Source: Rhynchopus euleeides
Taxonomy: Eukaryota; Euglenozoa; Diplonemea; Diplonemida; Diplonemidae
NCBI GenBank assembly: GCA_963210315.1
Contig: OY723270.1
Coordinates: 1,178,001 to 1,242,000, forward strand
Direction: 5' to 3'
DNA length: 64,000 bases
Position numbers and translations under genes: made by a program. Positions 19,492-28,300 of this stretch are shown here, piece by piece. Within the stretch, counting starts at the first letter, position 1. Each line of letters starts with the position of its first letter. A model generated the notes under the pieces. It had not been told where the DNA came from, did no database searches, and saw nothing but the letters and a program-made list of their open reading frames with translations.

Positions 19492-22400
19492 CCCTCCCCG
19501 ATAGTGCCGCTTACCCGGAAGTGCCGCTGCATTGACCCGTACGCTGCCCGCAGGGTGCGCAGGACTCGGCCGTCGAAGCCGAGCTCCGCAGCTAGACAGA
19601 AGGTCAGGTCAATCGGCACCGTGTCGAAGCATTTCTTAAAGTCTAGGGCGACACCGTACAGTGGCTGTCCTGTGAGGTGGGCCTCTTCGATCCGTGCTGC
19701 CAGGTGCCAGATGAGGTCCTCCGCGCCGTGGCCAGGTCTGCATCCGTGCAAGTCCTCAGGCGCAATGCTCTCCAGCCACTTCAGCGCAGGCTTCACTCGG
19801 ATTGCTGCCCACACCCTGTACAGCACGGGAGTGATGCTGATGGGGCGCTGCGACAGCGGCTCACCTGAGCTGCCGGGCTTGGGAATGAGGCAAATCATGG
19901 CGTGCATCAGCTGCTCCGGCCATTCGCCCGATCTCTCGACCTCATTGAACACCTCCGCGAACAACTTGAGGAGGTCCCCTGGGAGTTGCCGCAGCTCGTG
20001 CACCCTCCAGCCGTGTAGGCCCGGCGAGGTGGATGTAGACATTTTAGCCAGCGCTGTCCCAACGTCTTCTGCCGTAATGGTCTTACACTCCATCTCGGCC
20101 GGGTCAGGGAGGAAGTCGCTGTACCTCTGTCGGAAGGTGTCCCAGCGAGGCTCAGGCGTCGTCGCATACTTCCGGAAGTAGCCCCCCCACGCAGTATCGC
20201 TCCTCAGCAGTTCATCCGCCTCCTTGGGGCAGGCCGTGAAGGAGCCATCCTCGCGGCGCATGAAGGTGGTAGGGGCGCAGAAGCGGTCTGCGAGGTACGA
20301 GAACACTATCCCCGCCTCCTGCGTCCAGGCCTTCTGCATCCTCGCCTTCCACGTGCGGAGTCTTTCGTCGCGGAGCGCGTCGAACATGCCTCGCTGAGAT
20401 CCCTCCAGGGCGACAAGGGCCATCTCCATCGTCTCGAGGTCCGGCAGTTGTGAGGTGGTGCCCGCCAGCGCCGCCTCCAGCCCCGGGGGAAGGCCCCCTC
20501 CCTTCAGCCGCTTCTTCGCAGCGCCCCAGGCGTGCTCTTCGTTGGGTGTGGGGGGGTATGGCGCAGACTCCAGCAGTCGGTGGCGGCCCTCCAGGATGAG
20601 GGTCCGGAGGTTCCCCAACAGCTTGTCCTTCGCCCGGGTGTTCTTGTCGCCCGCTCCTCGGGCGGAGGCGGGGCGGTGTTTGGTGGCCACCCTCGACCGC
20701 TGCATGTGGTAACCCTCCGCCCTGCCCGTGTACGCCGTTTCCTGCCTTCCGAGTTGGCCCACGTGGACACGCTTCAGGAAGTTCTCGCTGCAGGCTGAGG
20801 CCCGGCGGAGGAGTTGCGCTCCTGTTGCACCCTCTTTCGTTTCCTCTGCGGTTAGCACATCCAGCAGCACCTCTCTGGCGGCAGCGCCCCCGAGCGTGGG
20901 CCTGCACTTAGGAAAGGGGGCGGGGAGGATGCAGATTTGCTTCGGTCGGCGGAAGGCGGCGAGATCGAGGTCGACGAAGAGCGGGCAGTGCGTGGGGATG
21001 CCGTATTCGCCCTTTTCTGCCACCTCGACGGAGCGCAAGGCCGGCGCAGCGCAGGGGTTCAGCAGGCAGATGTCCAGTCTGGTGCCTTCCTTCGATGCCC
21101 AGCAGGTGTTCCGAACTTCCTGCTGTTTCAGCTCTGCGTATGAGACCGCCGCATCGGTCCAACCACCCACCCGGCAGGCCTGGGATAGGACGGCACTGGT
21201 CTCCGGGTTGGTGTTGAGGTCCCCCAGCAGCAACACGGGCACCTGCCCCAGGCCGGCTGCGAGGTCCAGCGCCTCCTGCAGGAGGGTCTCCCGCTGCACT
21301 CGCACCTCCATCCCAGAGTGACCATAAACGCACAGGATGTGGAGCGCTGTCTTGCCGTTACTGGTTGCGAGCACCACGTGTACCAGGCGGGTACTGTCAT
21401 GCAGCTTCTTTTCCAGCTTGGTCTTCGGTTGCACCACTTGCGCTACCAGGCCCTCTTTTGCCATGACTGCCACTCCTCCGGGTCGGGTCTGCTCGTAGCC
21501 ATTGGCCCCCTTGACCTTGGGCATGCCCTTACCCCAGTGCATGGACCAGCCGTGGGCCGCGAAGTAGCTGCTGAGCGTGCCCTTGCTGGGGTCCGGGACA
21601 CGTGTTTCTTGCAGGGCCACAACGTCTGCCTTCAGGTCCGCCACATCACACAAGTGGGTTGACAGCGACGTGACGTTGGCTGACGCCACCCTGAGTACCC
21701 CAGGAGACGCTGGCCGCGGCGCGGGGCGTCGCGGCGGCGGCCTGGGAGCAGGGCCGCGTAACGGGGAGATTGTGGTAGCAGCGGTTGCGGTTGGAGCTAC
21801 TGGAGGAGGGGTGGGAGTCGCGGTGGGGAGTTTCCATCTGTTTGTGGTGGAGGCTGCTAACTCCCTGGCTAGCGTGAGGGGGATGCGCAGCACGTCGTAG
21901 TGGAAGGGCCTCCACGTGAGGCATATCACTTTGTCGCCTGACCCGACGCGCCCCAGGTACAGCCTATCCGTAGTGCCGAGTACCCACACCTGGGCCCCCA
22001 ACACCTCAGCCGCTACCCTGAGTGTAGCCCCGTCCCCGTAGACCCCGCTCTGTGCCTGCGCCGCGATGTAGTCGTCGTAGGACGGGGGTGCCCGGGGGTC
22101 ATCTATATCGGGCGCGTAGGTTGCTCGCCTCTCGGCGTCCTGTCCCAGGGCTTCGACTACAGCTGCTCTGAGAGAGGCCGCCGTCCATCCCGCACATTGC
22201 ACCGCGAGGCCGGTGTATTGGCAGTTGCCATCTTTCGCCACCGCCTCTCGCACTGCCAGCAGTCGTTGCGCCATCTCTGCCAGCCATCGGTCGTCCTGCT
22301 CTACTGAGGAGGGGGAGTACTCCTGTCCCCCTCCTCCCCGAAGCCCCCGGGGTTCTCCTGCCCCAGGGGCGTGGCTTCTATGCTCTCTCGCTCTATCTAA

Positions 22401-22592
22401 GGGTCCCGCAGAGGTTACTCCTGTCCCTGCGGGTTTTGGTTTTCTATGGTGGGGTTGTGGGGAGGGTTCGCCGGCGGCGAGAGGGTGCTGCGCCACGGGC
22501 GCTCCCCCTATCCCCTGGTCGGCGCCCCCGCCGGGGGAACCGGAAGCCTTAGGGTGTAGGCCGGGTCCCCCCTTGAGGGGGCGCCTCACCCC
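19276..22592 (-). CDS. LINE ORF2, N-terminal part: OTU protease, APE endonuclease, RT
   Basis: After a Pro/Gly-rich leader, residues ~105-245 form an OTU-like cysteine protease: catalytic block KDGNCQYTGLAVQ (Cys ~123), YGDGATLRVAAEVLG, and the His in WRPFHYDVLRIP. An APE-type endonuclease follows (~300-545): SANVTSL, LQETR, LLLGDLNTNPE, and PTHCPLFVDL at the end. The reverse transcriptase (~790 onward) shows SPGLHGWRVHEL, ICLIPKPG, QRPISITPVLYR, GCRPGHGAED, LDFKKCFDTV, GIMQGCPIS and FVDD. The frame opens directly after the ORF1 TAG and is in the same frame. There is no early ATG (first in-frame GTG at 22589, first Met near residue 106), so ORF2 may be made by read-through or reinitiation. 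Past 19276 the frame runs into the insert and stops near 19029. Confidence 0.9.
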
Positions 22593-22600
22593 CTAGTAGG
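22570..22600 (-). promoter_or_regulatory. ORF1/ORF2 junction: in-frame TAG with hairpin
   Basis: On the minus strand the junction reads TAC TAG GGG GTG AGG CGC CCC CTC. AGGGGG and CCCCCT (22589-22594 and 22576-22581) pair around a 7-nt loop, overlapping the stop. ORF2 continues in the same frame. This layout permits stop-codon read-through or termination-reinitiation; neither is shown by sequence alone. Confidence 0.5.
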
Positions 22601-24864
22601 GGGTGTAGCGCTTAGCCCCCCTCCACAGTCGGGGTGCCTTGCCGTTCTTGCCCGCGCCCTTCCCCGCCACCCGGGGTGTGTCGTTGACGTCCTGATCAGC
22701 TGCCGCGTCCCCTTGTCCGGCCTCGGCCCCTTTGTTCCCGAGCGCGGGTTGCTGAGGGGGGGGTAGCTGCTCGGACGCCGGGGGCTGCCCTTCGCCTCCG
22801 CATCCGGGGTCAGGCTGCTGCTGCTGCTGCGGTGCGGGCACGGGTGTATCCCCGGGCGCAGGGGCGGCTGCGGGCGCTGCGGAGGTGGCGGTGGTGGTGT
22901 TGTTGTTGCTATCAGACGCGGGGGGTTCGAGGTCAGCGTTGGCTGTAGGGGCAGGTTGGTCAGCCCCCGCCGGTGGTGGCGCGACTGCCGTTTCAGTCTT
23001 GGCCGGCTCCGCTGTTGCCGCCACTGGGGGGGGTGGCGCCGTTGTTGCTGTTGTTGTTGCTGCCGTTGCCGTTGCATTTGCATGGAGCAGCGCCTCCCTC
23101 ACCTGCGCATCCTCGCGGATGACCTCTTGCAGGGTCGCCGAGGCCCTCTCCCGTTCCCTGGAGGTGTCCCTGCCCTCGCGTTTGCGGGCCCGCCGCGGGG
23201 AGCGGCACCGGCTCCTGCGCTGCTCACCTGGCCTCCCCCGGGCGGGCTGGGCATGGTAGTGGTGGTGGAGCTCGGCGAGGTGCGCCCTCGTCTCCTCCGC
23301 GACTGCCCGCTGTGATTCAGCGAGCTCGGCGCGCATCCCCTCCAGCTGCCGCCGCCCGTCCGCCACCATGGCCTGCTGGGCATCGTTGCCCACGCGCTGC
23401 CTGCCCAGCTCCTCCCGGAGCTCGCCCAGCTGCTGCTCGCTCGCGGCCCGCAGGCCTTCCGCAGTCGCTTGCGCTGTCGCCTGCACGTCGGCGAGGGCGG
23501 CTGTCAGGCGCGCGTCCGCCTGGGCTTGGCTGAGGCGCCCCTCATCGGCGACGGCGGCCATACGCGACAGCAGCTCCACCCCCTTCTGCTGCTGCTCGCT
23601 CAGCGCGGCCGTGATGCGGGCGACCTCTGCCTGCCCCGCGCTGCTCACCCTCCTCTGCTCGTCCTTGAAGGACTTGAGCTCCTTGCGGAGGCCGCTCATC
23701 CCCGTCTGCAGGGATTTCGCCTGGAGCTGGGGCAGTGCCTGCTGCGCCTCCCCCACGCTCCCCTGCAGCCCCAGCATCGCCTCCCGGGCCCCCTGCACCT
23801 CCGCGAGCAGGGCGTTGCGGTGCTCCTCGCCCTGGTCGTGGCGGGTGGCGTGCTGCTGCAGCTGCTCCCGCACTGCCCGGAGGCTCGCCTCCAGCTTCGC
23901 CGCCCTCCCGCCGAGGGCCTCACCCCTGCGGCGCTCTTCCCCGAGGCCGCTCTCCGCGTCCTTGCGCAGGCCAACAAGCAGGCCGCGCAGCTCCCCGTGC
24001 ACTCGGGCGTGCTCCACGCCCTGCCCCTCCAGCTGCGTCTTCAGCTCGCGCACAGCCTTCGGCGTGCCAGGCTGAGGGGGGGTCGCGGCGGGACGCTCCT
24101 GGAGGTCGTCCAGCTGGCGCTGCTGGGCTGCCAGGCGCTGCAGGAGCTCATCCTGCCGGGCTTGCTGCTCCCCGAGCTGTTGATGGAGTCGCCGTACCTC
24201 GGCGTGCTCCTCCTGCGCGGCTGCCCTCTGCTCCCCAAGCTCCTGTTGAAGTCGCCGCACTTCGGCGCGCTCCCCTTGCGTGGTCGCTTGCTGGTGGCCT
24301 TGTTGTGCAGCGAGTTGTTGCTCAAGGCGCTGCCGTTGCAGGTCCTGCTGTCTCTGCTGCTCCTTGAGCAGATCATGCAGGCGCTGCACCTCCTGCTGCA
24401 GCGCGGGTACGCCGTCCTGCGTGGGGGCACTGGCGCCGGGGTCAGCTGCGGTGGCGGCGGCGGTGGCTGCGGCGGGGTCATGGCCGAGGGCCACCAGGCG
24501 GCGGCCCAGACGCTCCAGGTCCTTCTGGAGCCGCTCCACGCGCTGGCGGGCCTGCTGCGCGTGTTGCTGCGCAGCCGCTGCGGCGCCACCCCCGCGTCCG
24601 GTCTTCCCCAGGTGCGTCCTGGACTTGGCGGCCCGGCCCGCCTTCGCCGCCGCCTCGCGCTCCTCCCGCACTCTGGCCTGGAGGCCGTCGTACCGCCTCT
24701 TGAGGCGGTCCAGCTCCTCTCCCTTCTTCCGCTCCTCCGCCAGCCGCCGCTTCTCCTCCTCCAGCATCGCCGTGTCCGTGAGGGCCACGGCCTTGCCGTT
24801 CACCTGCACCGACCATGTGGGGGGGGTGCCAGAGGGGGGGGGGGCTGTCCGCGATGACGACGGC
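22593..24864 (-). CDS. LINE ORF1, coiled-coil protein
   Basis: About 740 residues, ending …GAKRYTPY-TAG. Nearly all of residues ~15-520 is Glu/Gln/Arg/Leu-rich coiled coil (EEEKRRLAEERKKGEELDRL…). Then comes a basic RS-like patch (RSRCRSPRRARKRE) and an Ala/Thr/Pro/Gln-rich tail. It has no RRM or zinc knuckle, so nucleic-acid binding would rest on the basic patches (inference). The open frame has no ATG at its start; the first Met is at DTAML. Just upstream, the neighbouring frame reads QWEAHVEEPKDGVAVVIADS into an 11-G run (24834-24844, plus strand). A slip in that run probably separates the true N-terminus from the rest. Confidence 0.8.
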
Positions 24865-24906
24865 TACGCCGTCCTTCGGCTCCTCGACATGCGCCTCCCA
24901 CTGGAG

Positions 24907-24908
<2 letters not shown>

Positions 24909-24940
<32 letters not shown>
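24909..24940. repeat. (GT)16 microsatellite at LINE 5' boundary
   Basis: A clean GT run directly abutting the 5' end of the LINE. The shorter (TG)n at 15348-15359 abuts its 3' end. Confidence 0.9.
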
Positions 24941-24941
<1 letters not shown>

Positions 24942-25373
24942 ACCGTGACCTGCGTCGTTCATATTGGTATCCTGCTTCACGAACCTCTGCACCAACCAAA
25001 CGAACAAGGCTGCCGCATGCTGGCTGGGACGATGCTCTCTGGACTGTTCAATAACCAAAGCCCACCACCCCACCCACCCCTTTCGCCTGACCCCCGCCCT
25101 CAGCAGAAGCTTCTTGTCGCAGCAACAGCGCGCCCGCCCTTCACCAGGGCCAGGTGCGCAGCGCGGTTCGGTTAGACACACACGCGCAAACATCCACAAC
25201 AATTGGGCCCTCGACTCACGAAAAAATCATGGCCACCACACACACCGCACAACATGTTTCAACAACACAGAGCAAACCACCACCACACTCTGGGACAGGA
25301 CCTCCCCCCTCCCACACCCCACACCTTACACCACCACCACCACCCCCCGCCCATCCAAGGTTCTGGCCGCCCC

Positions 25374-28300
25374 ATGCCGCCCCCAGCGCGCCCCCTGGTT
25401 GTGCTTGCTGCTGCTGCGGCGTGGGCCTGCGTGTGGGCGGTGCCTGCCGTGTCGGTGGAGATCCGTTTGACGACAAGCTCGTCCGACCCCAGCAACTCCG
25501 ACTCTGATGAGTATTTTGAGATCCACGCATACGAGTGGGGTGGGACGAAGTGCACTATCGCGGAGCACAAGCCGAATAAATACGACGAGGTCTGGCCGCG
25601 CGAGGGGTGCTCCTCAGCTGCCGACACACGCAAGATCAGGCTGGAGGCAAACCACGACGACTCCTGGCTCTGCGTGAAGGTCGAGCTCCGTGAGATCACC
25701 GGAGAGTGGGTCCGCCTCTACTCCCCCAAGTTCGGCTTCATGTCGTGGGTCGACAAGAACGACGACTTCCCCGACATGGAGAAGGTCGACTTCTACCGGC
25801 CTGTCTCCTACAAATTCCGCCTCCACACCTCCGCCGCACCGGGCGCCGCAACCTTCGGGCAGAACACGATTGCAGCAGAGGCTGTCGACGGAGACCTGTG
25901 CACCCTCCTGTCTGTTGGGTCCGTCCGCTCCGGAGAGCTCGTCGAGGCTGCCGGCATCTGCCACTTCTCTGTCAGCGAGCTTCGCGGCCTGCGCGTGACA
26001 GCAGCGGGGGGCGACAGCTGGGTCGTCGACAGGGCGGAGCACTTCTCCGTACCGGAAGGTGCCTGGTCCTCCCTCTTCGTCGACGGCGACACCGCACGCC
26101 CGGGAATCTCTGTCGAGGCCGGCGGCTTGCCCCCCAGCAGCAGCACCAGCCCCCTGTGGCGCTTCCCCTTGTCAGGGCCCAGGGTGCTGTCGCCTGTGCC
26201 TGCGGCACCGTCTGTTGGGGCGGTGAGGTTCACCACCGCTGCAGACACAGTACCCCCGATGGCGGATGCGCCGGAAAGCGCCGACACCTTCCTTGTGTCG
26301 CTCGTGGCACGCAGTGGGGAGAGCTGCATGCTGGCATCGGTGACGCCGAGCGCCGGGGGGGTGTTTACTGTTGAGAATGTGTGCCCTTTCCCGATGGAGA
26401 GCGCAGGGCGTGTGGTTGTGGAGACAAGTGGGGCGGACGTATGGTTTATCGGGCGTGTCGAGGTGTATGAGAGTGTGACGATCCGCGGTGTGACAGGCCC
26501 CGCGTGGGTGCAGTGGGTGGCGCCTGCCCTCGGGGATGCTCTCGTCGCGGAGATGTCCGTCACGAGGAGTGTGGTGACGGAGTGGCACCGGCAGGAGTCC
26601 GTGCGGCTGGTGTTCGACTACGGCATGAAGAAGGACCACTCCACTGCGGAGGAGATCCGGTTCACCATCCGGTCCTCGTCGGGTGGGAAGTGTGTGGTGC
26701 TGCGGCAGGGGGCTCCCCCTGCCGCTGTGCTGACGGTCGATGCGATGTGCCCCTTCGGCACGGTGGACGTGTCGTCGGTGTCGGTGGACCTGGAGTCCGG
26801 CAGCGACAGCTGGGAGGTGGAGAAGGTGCATCTGATGCAGCCTCAGCCGCTGAAGGGCAGCTGCGACGGGTCTGATGATGCTGAGGTGAAGAGCTCGACG
26901 AAGACGTGGGTGTTTGAGAGTCGGACGCTCGCACCGGTGACGATTGCGCCGCCGACGCCTGCGCCGCCGACTGGTGTGCCGGTCACGCCGTCGCCGCCGA
27001 CGCCCGCGCCGCTCACTGCGGCCCCCGCAACCCCAGTGCCTGTGACGCCTGCACCATCCACGCCTGTTCCCGTGACGTCAGCACCAGCAACCCCCTCACC
27101 GCTGACGCCTACCCCACTCACACCAGCGCCAGTGACATCTGCTCCGCCGACGCCTGCGCCGGCGACCGCTGTTCCGGAAACACCGTTGCCGCCGACTCCT
27201 GCACCCCTCACTGCAGCCCCTGCAACGCCCGTTCCAGCAACGCCAGCGACGCCTGCCCCGTCCACACCCGGACCGGTGACATCTGCTCCGCCGACACCTG
27301 CGCCGGTGACTGCAGTTCCGGAAACGCCGTTGCCGCCGACTCCCGCACCCCTCACTGCGGTCCCTATGCCACCGACGCCTGTTCCAGCAACCTCAGTGCC
27401 GACGACGCCTGCGACACCCACATCCGTGCCAGTGACATCTGTGCCGGCGACAGCCTTTCCTGCAACACCTGCGCCGCCGACACCAGTTCCCGTCACTGCC
27501 GCCCCGCCGACACCCGCCCCCCAGACGGCACCACCCGCAACCCCGGCACCGCTGGCGCCGTCCCCTGCTTCCACAACAGCGCCTGCAACACCTGCACCGC
27601 TGACACCCGCCCCCATGACGCCCGCCCCACCCACACCTGTGTCAGTGACAGCTGCGCCGCCGACACCTGCTGCTGGCACACCCGTTCCTGCAACACCTGT
27701 GCCGCCGACACCTGTATCTGACGCGCCACCCACCCCCGCGCCCCAAACCGCAGCACCTGCCACCGTATCGGCTCCGGCACCAACATCATCGCTTCCGACA
27801 TCTGCGCCGCTGACTGCTGCACCAGCGACGGCACCTCCCACACCGATGCCGCCGACACCGTTGCCACCGACACCCGCGCCCCTCACTGCAGCCCCTGCGA
27901 TACCTATGCCCCCGACGCCTGTCCCAGCAACATCTGTGCCGCTCACCGCGGCCCCTGCCACCCCAGCGCCTGCGACACCTGCACCGCCCACACCTATTCC
28001 CACAACCCCGACACCAGCGAAGCCTGCCCCACCCACGCCTGCGCCACCGACATCTGCTCCGCCGACCCCTGCACCGGCAGCCGCTGCACCCCCCACACCC
28101 GCCCCTGCAACGTCCACACCTGCAACACCCGCCCCACCCACACCAACACCCACGCCCGCCACCGCTGTGCCCGAAACAGCAGCACCTCCGCCGATGCCTC
28201 TAAACGCCACCACCACCACCACCCCCGCCCCCACTCCCCACCCCACCACACCTGCCCAGGCCGAGGCAGAGAGCGTCGCAGCGAAGGTTGGGGGGCTTTC

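Larger units (their letters stand above)
15360..24908 (-). mobile_element. Non-LTR retrotransposon (LINE) with OTU, APE, RT, RNase H
   Basis: A ~9.5-kb minus-strand element (about 8.4 kb without its insert). In order it carries ORF1 (coiled coil), one in-frame TAG, then ORF2 with an OTU-like protease, APE endonuclease, reverse transcriptase, CCHC finger, RNase H and a C-terminal Cys/His duplication. The 3' tail reads GGGTTACCCACTTAAAACCA and runs into (AC)n. On the plus strand, (TG)n lies immediately outside both ends (15348-15359 and 24909-24940). There is no long poly(A). An OTU protease together with APE, RT and RNase H is known from Dualen/RandI-type LINEs, but I did not see a second (restriction-like) endonuclease. 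Clade assignment needs an RT tree. Confidence 0.85.

Noticed and set aside
23469-24857. 462-residue plus-strand frame
   Set aside because: Leu/Arg-rich shadow of the LINE ORF1 coiled coil.
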